Source: JADJOM01 sp046327715 (GTDB taxonomy: Bacteria > Gemmatimonadota > Gemmatimonadetes > Gemmatimonadales > GWC2-71-9). Taken from it: a stretch of 64,000 bases of DNA. Shown in pieces: positions 26,566 through 34,496 of this stretch; the first letter of the stretch is position 1; the number at the start of each line of letters is the position of its first letter. The DNA is taken from assembly GCA_046327715.1 (NCBI GenBank), contig JAXLXY010000012.1, positions 1-64,000 of the forward strand. Direction: 5' to 3'. The notes under the pieces are model-generated. The model saw only the letters and a program-made list of their open reading frames with translations, ran no database searches and was not told the origin of the DNA. A program made the position numbers and the translations under genes.

Positions 26566-26865
26566 ATGTCAGTCCAGGCCATACAGTCGTCGAGCGTTGA
26601 GCGGGTCCCGGCGGTCCAGCCGGGCCACGGCGCTCCTCGCGGGCGTGCCGAAGCGCACTCCCCCGAGGCACCGCAGGATCAGGTCCAGGTGTCGGAAGAG
26701 GGTCGGCGGTTGTCCGCCGCAGCCTCCTCCACCGCCTCCACCGTCTCGGGCACCACCAAGGCCACCGAGAGCGGGCAGGGGCTGCAGCTGGATCCGCGCA
26801 AGCTCCGGGAGCTGGCGGGCATTCGCGCCCCGTCCGATCCCGTCCGCGCCGACGACCGCGAGTAG
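26566..26865 (+). CDS. Small FlgM-like N-terminal module protein
   Basis: 99 aa from ATG 26566 with GGGAGG about 4 nt upstream. Hydrophilic, probably disordered. It contains DQVQVSEEGRRLSAAAS at residues 40-56, very similar to DQVQLSAEARAARPA in the next gene and to the xDxVxLSxxA segment of FlgM. After that it has only a short helix (QLDPRKLRELAGIRAP) instead of the two sigma-binding helices. Own sigma-28 promoter before it and hairpin after it. It could be a divergent second anti-sigma-28, a truncated paralogue, or an unrelated small exported flagellar protein. Confidence 0.6.
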   Translation: MSVQAIQSSSVERVPAVQPGHGAPRGRAEAHSPEAPQDQVQVSEEGRRLSAAASSTASTVSGTTKATESGQGLQLDPRKLRELAGIRAPSDPVRADDRE

Positions 26866-26888
26866 CACGCACGACCAGTGCCGCGACT

Positions 26889-26912
26889 GGCCGGGCCCCC
26901 GGTGGCCCGGCC
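26889..26912 (+). terminator. Hairpin after the first FlgM-like gene
   Basis: Perfect 8-bp stem GGCCGGGC/GCCCGGCC with an 8-nt loop, 23 nt after the stop and 22 nt before the next sigma-28 box. No T-tract. Confidence 0.5.
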
Positions 26913-26934
26913 GCGAGGGATTGCCGTCCTCCCC

Positions 26935-26960
26935 TCAAGTCCCGGGCTGGAATGCCGACA
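26935..26960 (+). promoter_or_regulatory. Sigma-28 promoter of flgM (and possibly cheY-cheZ)
   Basis: TCAA at 26935-26938 and GCCGACA at 26954-26960 with 15 nt between, 23 nt before the flgM start codon. The -10 has one change from GCCGATA. No separate promoter was seen before cheY 33 nt after flgM, so this one may drive the chemotaxis-output genes too. Confidence 0.68.
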
Positions 26961-26983
26961 GTGGAGTCACAACGAGGAGTCCC

Positions 26984-27319
26984 ATGGCAATCGATCCTAC
27001 CAAGGCGAGCGGCGCCCAGTCCCCCCTGACGGGTCCGCGTCTCGACCAGGCGGCAGGCAACCAGGCGGCCCGGCAGTCGGGGCAGGCCCGGGCCGCGGGT
27101 CCCGAGCGCGAGGCGGCGGCGGCCGATGACCAGGTCCAGCTGTCCGCGGAAGCCCGCGCCGCCCGTCCGGCGCCGGGGACCAGCCCCTCGGGGCTGTCGG
27201 CGGACCGGATGCAGGAGATCCTCAAACGGGTCACCTCGGGGTATTACGACACCCCGCAGGTGGCGGAGAAGGTCGCCCGGAAGGTCGCGGACGCCCTGGG
27301 CGGGCCCACCCCCGCCTAG
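26984..27319 (+). CDS. flgM: Anti-sigma-28 factor FlgM
   Basis: 111 aa from ATG 26984 with GAGGAG upstream. The N-terminal part is disordered. DQVQLSAEARAARPA at residues 48-62 matches the FlgM N-terminal motif. The C-terminal half has the sigma-28-binding helices (SADRMQEILKRVTSGYYD, then TPQVAEKVARKVADAL), close to the FlgM pattern IKxAIxxGxYxxDxxxIAxxL. FlgM holds FliA inactive until the hook is complete and is then exported. It is preceded by its own sigma-28 box, so the system would be autoregulated. Confidence 0.85.
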   Translation: MAIDPTKASGAQSPLTGPRLDQAAGNQAARQSGQARAAGPEREAAAADDQVQLSAEARAARPAPGTSPSGLSADRMQEILKRVTSGYYDTPQVAEKVARKVADALGGPTPA

Positions 27320-27352
27320 CCGGTCGGAACCACCAGCTCACGGAGCGAGCGG

Positions 27353-27730
27353 ATGAAGTGCCTGGTCGTGGATGACAGCGCCACCATGCGGCGGATCGTG
27401 GTCAATGCCCTCAAGAGCATCGGGTACGACGACGTGGCGGAAGCGGGCGACGGCAGCGACGCCCTCCAGAAGTGCGATGCCTCGGTGGAGCTGGTGATCA
27501 CCGACTGGAACATGCCCGTGATGGGCGGGCTCGAGTTCGTGAAGGCGCTGCGCGCCAACCCGCAGCACGGCAAGACCCCGATCCTCATGGTCACTACCCG
27601 CAGCGTCAAGGAGGACATCCTCCAGGCGGTCGAGGCGGGAGTGTCGGGCTACATCCTGAAGCCGTTCACGCCGCAGGTCCTCAAAGAGAAGATCGACCAG
27701 ATCCTCTCGCTCGCCTCAGGCTCGGCCTGA
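27353..27730 (+). CDS. cheY: Chemotaxis response regulator CheY
   Basis: 125 aa single receiver domain. Acidic pair in VVDDSATMRRI, phospho-Asp in LVITDWNMPVMGG, Thr in LMVTTRSVKED and Lys in ILKPFTP. DWNMP and the length are typical of CheY. Phosphorylated CheY binds the FliM/FliN switch. Directly followed by cheZ, the usual partner, 22 nt later. Confidence 0.95.
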   Translation: MKCLVVDDSATMRRIVVNALKSIGYDDVAEAGDGSDALQKCDASVELVITDWNMPVMGGLEFVKALRANPQHGKTPILMVTTRSVKEDILQAVEAGVSGYILKPFTPQVLKEKIDQILSLASGSA

Positions 27731-27752
27731 GCCGTCCGCCACGGAGGGTGAC

Positions 27753-28496
27753 ATGGATGCCGCCCAGGTCAAGGCGCTCGCGACCGAGCTGGAAACCACG
27801 CTCGGCCTGCTCGGCGAGCTGATCGAGGAGCTGACCAGCCACCGGGGAGAGTGGCCGACCTCGAGCCGCGCCACCACCATCGTGAGCCAGCTGGCCACCC
27901 GGCCCAACCTGGCCGAGCTGCCGGCGGTGCTGCTGCGCGCCCATGCCGACATCACCGAGATCCTCGGCGGCATCCGGCTCACCCGCGAGGCCATCGAGGC
28001 CCACGCCGTGGAGCGGATCCGCGACACCAAGGACAAGCTCTCCGACGTCACGACCACGACCGAAAGCGCCACCCTCGAGCTCATGAACGGCCTCGACCGG
28101 TCGCTCGAGCTCATCAACCGCCTGGAGGGCCAGTCGGCCGGCCACGCCGCGGACGATGGGTTCCAGCACCTGCGGGACCAGGTCAGCGCCCTCTACAACC
28201 ACCTCCAGTTCCAGGACATCACCGCCCAGCAGCTGCAGGGCGTCGGGCACGCGCTGCTCGACCTCGAGGTGCGGGTGGCCGCGGTGGCCGCGCTGTTCGA
28301 CAGCGCGCTCCGCGACGGCACCAAGGCGGAGATCCTCCGCAAGGCGATGGACACCTCCTCGGCCCACCTCGCCTTCAATCCCGACGCGACCATGAAGCGC
28401 TCGCACGCCGACCAGGCCATGATCGACGAGGCGTTCAAGGGGGCTCGGAATGGTGCGACCGGTTCCGGCAGCCGCGCCGACGGCGCCCGCGCCTGA
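27753..28496 (+). CDS. cheZ: Protein phosphatase CheZ
   Basis: 247 aa from ATG 27753 with GGAGGG upstream. Long helical-hairpin protein; the catalytic segment LQFQDITAQQLQGVGHALLD (residues about 150-170) matches the CheZ motif with the essential Gln in QD-T-Q. The C-terminal tail (RSHADQAMIDEAFKG) is the likely CheY-binding helix after a flexible linker. Residues 25-60 carry an extra N-terminal segment. CheZ dephosphorylates CheY-P and fits directly after cheY. The end overlaps the next kinase gene by 47 nt. Confidence 0.9.
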   Translation: MDAAQVKALATELETTLGLLGELIEELTSHRGEWPTSSRATTIVSQLATRPNLAELPAVLLRAHADITEILGGIRLTREAIEAHAVERIRDTKDKLSDVTTTTESATLELMNGLDRSLELINRLEGQSAGHAADDGFQHLRDQVSALYNHLQFQDITAQQLQGVGHALLDLEVRVAAVAALFDSALRDGTKAEILRKAMDTSSAHLAFNPDATMKRSHADQAMIDEAFKGARNGATGSGSRADGARA

Positions 28497-29796
28497 CGCG
28501 CCCGCGGGCCCCGACAGCCCCGCCCTGCTGGATGGCATCCAGCGGGACAAGCTGTCGCTCATCGGGCACATGGCCTCCAGCATCGCGCACGAGCTGTCCA
28601 ACCCGCTCGCGACGATCGTGGCCAGCACCCAGGCCATCCTCTCGTTCTGGCCCCGCGGCGGCGGCCCCGCCGGCCCGCGGGAGGTAGCGGGCGCGCCGGC
28701 CGACTGGACACCCTCGGGCGTGCCGCTGCGCCAGCTCCGCGAGGACCTCGAGCTCATCCTGGCCGAGGCGCGCCGCGCCGGCGACATCGTGCATGGCCTC
28801 CTCGCCTCGGCCCGGCAGGATCCGCCCGAGTGGCGCATCGTGTCGCTGGCGGACGTGGTCCGCCGCACCGTCGGCCTCTGCCGCCACCACCTCAAGCTGC
28901 ACAACGTCACCCTGCAGGCGCCCTACTTCGATCCCCACGAGGGCTACCCCCTCTGGAGCCGGATCCGGGGCGACGCCAACCAGCTGCAGCAGGTGCTGCT
29001 CAACCTGGTCATCAACGCCGAGCAGGCCATCAGCGCGCACCGCGGCTTCGGGACCGTCCGCATCACCCTGGCCCCCGACGGCCCGGACCGGATCCTCCTC
29101 ACGGTGGAGGATGACGGTCCCGGCGTCCCCAGCGGGCAGCACGAGGCGATCTTCCGCCCCTTCTACACCACCAAGCCGCGCGGCCAGGGCACCGGCCTCG
29201 GCCTCTCGATCTCGGCCGAGATCGTGCGGGCGCACGGCGGCAGCATCGCGGTGACCGCCCACACCGGCGGCGGCGCGGCCTTCCGCCTGAGCCTGCCGTC
29301 GCTCGCGGCTTCCGACCGGGCCGCGGGCCCGGACGCCGGCGCGCCCGACCGCCCGCCGACCCCGACCCTGTCGCTCCCCGAGCCCGCGCTGCCGATGGTC
29401 ACGGGCGAGGCGCAGCGGATCCTCCTGGTCGACGACGAGTCCGGCATCCGCCGCAGCGTGGGCCGCTACCTGCGGCGCGCCGGGTACCAGGTCACCGACG
29501 TCCCGAGCGTCCAGGCGGCCCTCAACGCGCTCAGCACCGCGCGCTACGACGTGATCGTCTCCGACCTGCGGATGCCGGGACTCTCGGGCGAGGAGTTCTT
29601 CCGCCGGCTGGAGCGGGAGCATCCCGAGATGCGCCGCCGGATCATCTTCACCAGCGGCGACATGCTCCGCGAGGAAACCCAGGACTTCCTGAACACCGCC
29701 GGCTGCCCGGCCCTGCAGAAGCCCTACGAGCTGGGGGAACTGGTCCAGCTCATCGCCTCCCTGCTGCCGGCGCCCGCGACGCGGGCCACGGCCTGA
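28450..29796 (+). CDS. Soluble hybrid histidine kinase-receiver protein
   Basis: 448 aa from ATG 28450, inside the last 47 nt of cheZ. No membrane segment. HisKA with intact SIAHELSNPLATIV (His47), HATPase_c (N-box LVINAEQAI, G1 VEDDGPGVPSG, G2 GTGLGLSISAEI), a Pro-rich linker, and a C-terminal receiver (LLVDDESGIRRSV, phospho-Asp in VIVSDLRMPGLSG, Lys in LQKPYE). No sensor domain is visible, so input may come from a protein partner. Location behind cheY-cheZ suggests a link to motility or chemotaxis output. Confidence 0.9.
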   Translation: MVRPVPAAAPTAPAPDAPAGPDSPALLDGIQRDKLSLIGHMASSIAHELSNPLATIVASTQAILSFWPRGGGPAGPREVAGAPADWTPSGVPLRQLREDLELILAEARRAGDIVHGLLASARQDPPEWRIVSLADVVRRTVGLCRHHLKLHNVTLQAPYFDPHEGYPLWSRIRGDANQLQQVLLNLVINAEQAISAHRGFGTVRITLAPDGPDRILLTVEDDGPGVPSGQHEAIFRPFYTTKPRGQGTGLGLSISAEIVRAHGGSIAVTAHTGGGAAFRLSLPSLAASDRAAGPDAGAPDRPPTPTLSLPEPALPMVTGEAQRILLVDDESGIRRSVGRYLRRAGYQVTDVPSVQAALNALSTARYDVIVSDLRMPGLSGEEFFRRLEREHPEMRRRIIFTSGDMLREETQDFLNTAGCPALQKPYELGELVQLIASLLPAPATRATA

Positions 29797-29809
29797 GCCG
29801 GACCGCCCC

Positions 29810-31390
29810 GTGCCCGGCATTCCCGCCCCGTTCACGAGCATCCCGATGGCCTCGTTCATCCCCGCCGACCTGACGCCGACCGGCGACCGCGTCGTCTTCG
29901 CCGCGCTGCCTGACGGCCTCCTCGTCGTGGATCCGCTGGGCCTGGTCCGCGACGCCAATCCCGCGGCGGAGCGGCTCTTCGGCCGCACGGCAGACGGCCT
30001 CCGGGCCACGCCCCTCGACCGCCTGCTCGGCCGCGGCGACCCGTCGACGGGCCTCGCGGCCGAGTTGCGCGCCGCGCGCACCGAGGCGCCGATCCGCTGG
30101 TCCGGCTGTCGCGGGCGCAGCGGCGAGCAGAGCGAGTTCGCCTGCGACGTGACGGCGGTGCCGCTCAGCGGACGCGGCGCCCCGGGGCGCTGGGTGATCG
30201 TGGTGCAGGAGACGGGGGCCCGGGAGTTCGCCTCGGTGCAGCGCCGGGAGTCGGCCAAGATGGCCGCCGTGGCCACCCTGGCGTCGGGCATCGCCAATGA
30301 CTTCAACAACGCGCTCGCCGCCATCAGTGGCAGCATCGAGGCCGCCCGGCTGCGCATCGTGTCGCAGGACCGGGTGCCCCCGCGCGAGCTGCTCGACGCC
30401 AAGGAAGCCACCCGGGCCGCCGCTCGCCTGGTGCGCCGGCTGCTCAACTTTGCCCGCCCCGCCCCGGGCGTGCGCCGCCCGCTCGACCCCGGTCACCTGA
30501 TCGAGGAGGCCGCCCAGGTCCTGCGGCGGGACCTCGATCCCCGGATCACGCTGGTCACGCACCTCGACCACGGGGACTGGCACATCAAGGCCGACCTCGA
30601 GCAGCTGACCGACCTGCTGGTGAGCCTGGGCCACAATGCGCTCGAGGCGATGCCCGCCGGCGGCGTGCTGACCCTGGCCACCCACCGGGTGGCGGGCGGG
30701 TTCGGGCCCGGGGCGCCGCAGGGCACCGCGGGCCGCGAGTACCTCCGGGTCGACGTGCGGGACACCGGGTCCGGCATCCCGGCCGAGATCCTGCCCCGGA
30801 TCTTCGAGCCGTTCTTCACCACCAAGGAAGCGGGCCGCGGCTCCGGCCTCGGCCTGGCCACCGCCTACACGGTGCTGCAGCAGCACGAGGGCGGGATCTC
30901 CGTCGAGAGCGCGCCCGGGCTGGGCAGCACCTTCCAGATCTTCCTGCCCCGCACCCGGGATCCCCTCGCCGAGCCGATGCAGACCCTGGTCCTGGCGCCC
31001 GGCAGCGGTTCGGGCACCATCCTGCTGGTCGACGACGAGGCCGCGGTCCGCCGTCCGCTGCGCCAGGCCCTGGCGCTGTGCGGCTACTCGGTGATCGAGG
31101 CCCGCGACGGCGGCGAGGCGCTGCAGATCCACGACAAGGCCGACACCCCGCTCGACCTGGTGATCCTCGACGTCAAGATGCCGGGGCTCTCCGGCTGGGA
31201 GGTGCTGGCCGCGCTCAAGTCCCGCGCCCCCGCGCTGCCCGTGATCCTCACCAGCGGCTATACCCGCGAGGACAGCACGCCGCCCGCCAACCCGGCCCGG
31301 CCCGACGCCTACCTCCCCAAGCCCTATGACCTGGCCGAGCTCACCGGCGAGGTGCGGCGGCTGCTGCAGCAGGACCGGGCGGCCGGATGA
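29810..31390 (+). CDS. PAS hybrid kinase-like protein lacking the phospho-acceptor His
   Basis: 526 aa from GTG 29810 (an ATG at 29846 is an alternative). PAS domain about residues 25-140 (LPDGLLVVDPLGLVRDANPA). The HisKA region has its H-box as SGIANDFNNALAAI, with Asn163 where HDFNN kinases have His. The HATPase_c looks intact (HNALEAMPAGG, VRDTGSGIP, FFTTK, GSGLGLATAY). C-terminal receiver with LLVDDEAAVR, phospho-Asp in LVILDVKMPGLSG and Lys in LPKPYD. It may be a pseudokinase that modulates the preceding kinase or receives phosphate from it. Coupled to the next receiver gene by an ATGA overlap. Confidence 0.88.
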   Translation: MPGIPAPFTSIPMASFIPADLTPTGDRVVFAALPDGLLVVDPLGLVRDANPAAERLFGRTADGLRATPLDRLLGRGDPSTGLAAELRAARTEAPIRWSGCRGRSGEQSEFACDVTAVPLSGRGAPGRWVIVVQETGAREFASVQRRESAKMAAVATLASGIANDFNNALAAISGSIEAARLRIVSQDRVPPRELLDAKEATRAAARLVRRLLNFARPAPGVRRPLDPGHLIEEAAQVLRRDLDPRITLVTHLDHGDWHIKADLEQLTDLLVSLGHNALEAMPAGGVLTLATHRVAGGFGPGAPQGTAGREYLRVDVRDTGSGIPAEILPRIFEPFFTTKEAGRGSGLGLATAYTVLQQHEGGISVESAPGLGSTFQIFLPRTRDPLAEPMQTLVLAPGSGSGTILLVDDEAAVRRPLRQALALCGYSVIEARDGGEALQIHDKADTPLDLVILDVKMPGLSGWEVLAALKSRAPALPVILTSGYTREDSTPPANPARPDAYLPKPYDLAELTGEVRRLLQQDRAAG

Positions 31391-31785
31391 AGGCCCTGAT
31401 CATCGAGGACGAGCCGATGACCCGGCTGATGCTCAAGCGCCTCCTCACCCGGTTCTTCCCGCACAACGTCCTCGAGGCCACCGACGGCGAGGCCGCGCTG
31501 GCGCTGCTGGAGCGGGAGCGGCCGGTGATCATCTTCTCCGACGTGCAGATGCCGAACATGGACGGGATCGAGTTCCTCACGCGCCTCCGCGCCATGCCCG
31601 AGTATGCCACGCTGCCGGTGATCATGATCTCCTCCGTGAAGGACCGGGAGCTGGTGCTCAAGCTGGTGGACCTCCGGATCACCGACTACCTCGTCAAGCC
31701 GATCGACCTGGAGCAGACCTTCCGGCGGCTGGAGCGACTGCTGCCCGCCCTGCTCCCCGACCCGGCCGCCGCCGACGGCGCCTAG
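31387..31785 (+). CDS. Stand-alone CheY-like receiver
   Basis: 132 aa, single receiver domain (LIIEDEPMTRLMLKRLL, phospho-Asp in IIFSDVQMPNMDG, Ser-Ser in IMISSVKDRE, Lys in LVKPID) with no output domain. Overlaps the pseudokinase stop as ATGA. Probably a shuttle or terminal receiver in the same phosphorelay; differs clearly from the cheY at 27353. Confidence 0.9.
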   Translation: MKALIIEDEPMTRLMLKRLLTRFFPHNVLEATDGEAALALLERERPVIIFSDVQMPNMDGIEFLTRLRAMPEYATLPVIMISSVKDRELVLKLVDLRITDYLVKPIDLEQTFRRLERLLPALLPDPAAADGA

Positions 31786-31830
31786 CGGCCCCGCTTGCCG
31801 GGCCGCCGGCCGCCGCAGTACGCTTCGGGC

Positions 31831-32226
31831 ATGGACCCGATCCCCCGGACCAACATCTCGAGCGGTGCCCCCTGGGAGCCCATCGTCGGCTACTCCCGGG
31901 CCGTGCGCGTCGGCCGACACATCCATGTGGCCGGCACCACCGCCACCGGCGCCGACGGCGCGGTGGTGGGCCCGGGCGACATGTACGCGCAGGCCGCGCA
32001 GGCCCTCCGCAACATCGAGCAGGCGCTGCACCAGGCCGGGGCGCGGCTGGAGCACGTCGTCCGCACCCGGATGTTCGTCACCGACATCGGCCGCTGGGAG
32101 GAGGTGGGCCGGGCGCACGGGGAGTGCTTCCGCGATGTCCGCCCCGCCGCCACGATGGTGGAGGTCGCCCGCCTCATCGACCCGGCCATGCTGGTGGAAA
32201 TCGAAGCCGACGCGATCCTGCCATGA
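31831..32226 (+). CDS. RidA/YjgF family protein
   Basis: 131 aa from ATG 31831. Matches the RidA fold: ISSGAPWEPIVGYSRAVRVG, HVAGTTA, AAQALRNIEQALHQAGARLE, VVRTRMFVTDI and the C-terminal DPAMLVEIEADAI with the conserved Glu. The Arg equivalent to RidA Arg105 seems to be the one in VVRTRMFV. RidA proteins hydrolyse reactive enamines or imines, and subfamilies act in other pathways. Coupled to a PhzF-like gene by ATGA, so both may act on one small metabolite. Confidence 0.88.
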   Translation: MDPIPRTNISSGAPWEPIVGYSRAVRVGRHIHVAGTTATGADGAVVGPGDMYAQAAQALRNIEQALHQAGARLEHVVRTRMFVTDIGRWEEVGRAHGECFRDVRPAATMVEVARLIDPAMLVEIEADAILP

Positions 32227-33017
32227 GCCAGCCGATCTTCGTGGTGGATGCCTTCACCGACCGTCCCTTCGCGGGGAACCCGGCGGCGGTCTGCCTCCTG
32301 CCCGCCCCGGCCACCGAGGCCTGGATGCGCGACGTGGCCCGGGAGATGAACCTGGCGGAGACCGCCTTCCTCCACCGGGTCGGCACCGACTATGCACTCC
32401 GCTGGTTCACCCCCACGGTCGAGGTGGACCTCTGCGGCCACGCCACCCTGGCGAGCGCGCACGTGCTGTGGACGGAGGGACACCTCGCCCCGGGCGAGAC
32501 GGCCCGGTTCCACACCCGGAGCGGCGTGCTCACGGCGGTGCCCCGCGCGCCGGGCATCGAACTCGACTTTCCCCGCGCGGCCGCCGAGGCCGTCGATCCG
32601 CCCGCCGAGCTGCTCCCCGGACTGGGCCTCGGCGCGGCGCGGTGGGTCGGCCGGAACCGGTTCGATTACCTGGTGGAGATCGGCAGCGAATCGGAGTTGC
32701 GGGCCCTGGCGCCGAATTTCCACGCGCTCCGGTCCCTCGGCGTGCGGGGCGTCATCGTCACCAGCCTGGCCGACCCGGGCCGGTCCTACGACTTCGCGTC
32801 CCGGTTCTTCGCGCCGGGGGCAGGCATCGACGAGGATCCGGTCACCGGCTCGGCCCACTGCGCGCTGGCCCCCCACTGGGGCGAGAAACTCGGCCGCACG
32901 GCGATGACCGGCTACCAGGCCTCCGCGCGCGGCGGGACGGTGCACGTCACCTGCCGCGGCGACCGGGTGCTGCTCGGCGGGCAGGCGGTCACGGTGCTGC
33001 GCGCCACGTTGCTCTAG
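32223..33017 (+). CDS. PhzF family isomerase-like protein
   Basis: 264 aa from ATG 32223. PhzF/DapF-like fold signatures: FVVDAFTDRPFAGNPAAVCL at the N-terminus, EMNLAETAFLH with the catalytic Glu (residue about 46), RWFTPTVEVDLCGHATLASA, and EDPVTGSAHCALAPHW in the C-terminal half. Substrate unknown; most PhzF-like proteins outside phenazine clusters are uncharacterised. No phenazine genes are near. Confidence 0.9.
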   Translation: MSQPIFVVDAFTDRPFAGNPAAVCLLPAPATEAWMRDVAREMNLAETAFLHRVGTDYALRWFTPTVEVDLCGHATLASAHVLWTEGHLAPGETARFHTRSGVLTAVPRAPGIELDFPRAAAEAVDPPAELLPGLGLGAARWVGRNRFDYLVEIGSESELRALAPNFHALRSLGVRGVIVTSLADPGRSYDFASRFFAPGAGIDEDPVTGSAHCALAPHWGEKLGRTAMTGYQASARGGTVHVTCRGDRVLLGGQAVTVLRATLL

Positions 33018-33070
33018 CCGGGCCCCCTCTGCACCTGCAGCGACCACCCGGCGGCCACGGGCATCAGACG

Positions 33071-34402
33071 ATGCAACCGAGTCCCGGAGCCGTCGTGCGT
33101 CCCCTCCTCGCCAGCCTGCTGTTCGCCGCCCCCCTGGCCGCCCAGCAACCGGTGCCCGCGCTGGTGGCCGAATACGATCGCATGGCGGCCCGGCCCCTCT
33201 GGCCCGGCTTCACCCCGGCCTCGACCCCGCTGGCGATCTACGACGGTGCCCGGACGTGGCTGGTCCGGCACCCCCATCCCCCGGAGGGCTTCCAGGCCAC
33301 GCCACTGCTCCCCGGGGCCCGGATCATCGTGGGACGGCTGGCCGAGGTCCGGGCCAACACCCACGCCGACATCGGTGGCACGCCCACCGCCACGCTGCTG
33401 TGGCCCGCCGCGGGCGGTACGCCGACCGACCTTGCTGCGGTGCTCATCCACGAGGCGTTCCACGTGTACCAGGCCCGGGCCCATCCCACCTGGTTCGGCA
33501 ACGAGGCCGTGCGCTTCACCTATCCCGCCACCGACTCGGCGGCCCAGGCGCTGCAGCGGCTCGAGACCGAGGCCTTCCGCCGGGCGCTGGCGGATCGGGG
33601 ACGCTCCGCCTGCTGGGCGGGCCGGGCCCTGGCGCTGCGACGGGAGCGCGCCGACCGGCTCGGCCCCGAGGCCATGGGGTACGAGCGCGGCAACGACCTC
33701 AATGAGGGACTCGCCACCTGGGTGCAGTGGGTCGCCCGCCGTGGGCGCTGGGATTCCCTCATCCCGGCCGCCGGGTTCGGGCCCGACGCGGTACGCGACC
33801 GCACCTACGCCGTCGGCCCGGCCCAGGCCGAGTTGCTGGAGCGCCTCGCGCCGCGGTGGCAGGACGCGCTCAGCACCGATTCGACCCGCACCCTCGACGG
33901 CCTGCTGGAAGGGGCCCTGGCCACGGTGAGCTGTCGCGCGGACTTCACGCCGGCGGAATCCGATTCGGTGGCGGCGCGGGCCGGCCGTGAGGTGGCCGCG
34001 GTGCTGACCAGCCGCGACTCGCTCCGGGCGGAGTTCCTCGGCCGCCCCGGATGGTGGCTGGTCCTCGAGTGGCCCGCGGCCGCACCGCTGTGGCCCCAGG
34101 GGTTCGATCCGCTCAACGTGACGCCGCTGCCGGGCGGCGAGGTCCTGCACCGCCGGCAGGTGACCCTGGGGAACGAGCACGGTGCCCTCGACGTCGTGGG
34201 TGCCTGGGCCCTCACCGCCCCCGCCGGCGCCCATCCGCTCTTCAATGGCATCCGGACAGTCACCCTCACCGGGCTCGCGCGCCCGCCTGAGGTCACCCGG
34301 CGGGGAGACTCGCTGCTGGTCCGCGCCCCGGGGATCGAGGGGCGCTTCACCGGGGTGGCGGCCGACACCACCGACCACCGGGTGACCCTGCGCCCGCAGT
34401 GA
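33071..34402 (+). CDS. Exported protein with HExxH motif (putative metallohydrolase)
   Basis: 443 aa from ATG 33071, with a Sec-type signal (LLASLLFAAPLAAQ, cleavage probably after AAQ). HEAFH at residues 127-131 in VLIHEAFHVYQ looks like the zinc-binding helix of gluzincins, followed by WFGNEAVRF and later YERGNDLNEGLATWVQWV, which could supply the third ligand. No family name recognised. The C-terminal 130 residues are beta-rich. Probably periplasmic or secreted. The frame continues far upstream out of phase with nothing coding, so the ATG before the signal peptide is used. Confidence 0.65.
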   Translation: MQPSPGAVVRPLLASLLFAAPLAAQQPVPALVAEYDRMAARPLWPGFTPASTPLAIYDGARTWLVRHPHPPEGFQATPLLPGARIIVGRLAEVRANTHADIGGTPTATLLWPAAGGTPTDLAAVLIHEAFHVYQARAHPTWFGNEAVRFTYPATDSAAQALQRLETEAFRRALADRGRSACWAGRALALRRERADRLGPEAMGYERGNDLNEGLATWVQWVARRGRWDSLIPAAGFGPDAVRDRTYAVGPAQAELLERLAPRWQDALSTDSTRTLDGLLEGALATVSCRADFTPAESDSVAARAGREVAAVLTSRDSLRAEFLGRPGWWLVLEWPAAAPLWPQGFDPLNVTPLPGGEVLHRRQVTLGNEHGALDVVGAWALTAPAGAHPLFNGIRTVTLTGLARPPEVTRRGDSLLVRAPGIEGRFTGVAADTTDHRVTLRPQ

Positions 34403-34496
34403 CCGCGGCGGGTTGGCCAGCCCCTCCGTCGCGGGGTACCTTCTCCGGTGCGCCCAACCCGCTGCCCCAGGGTCCACCACCGCTCCCGGAGACCGG

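Noticed and set aside
34100..34120. GGTTCGATCC, resembling a tRNA T-arm
   Set aside because: It lies within a coding frame and no acceptor stem or anticodon arm can be built around it; no tRNA was found in the window.
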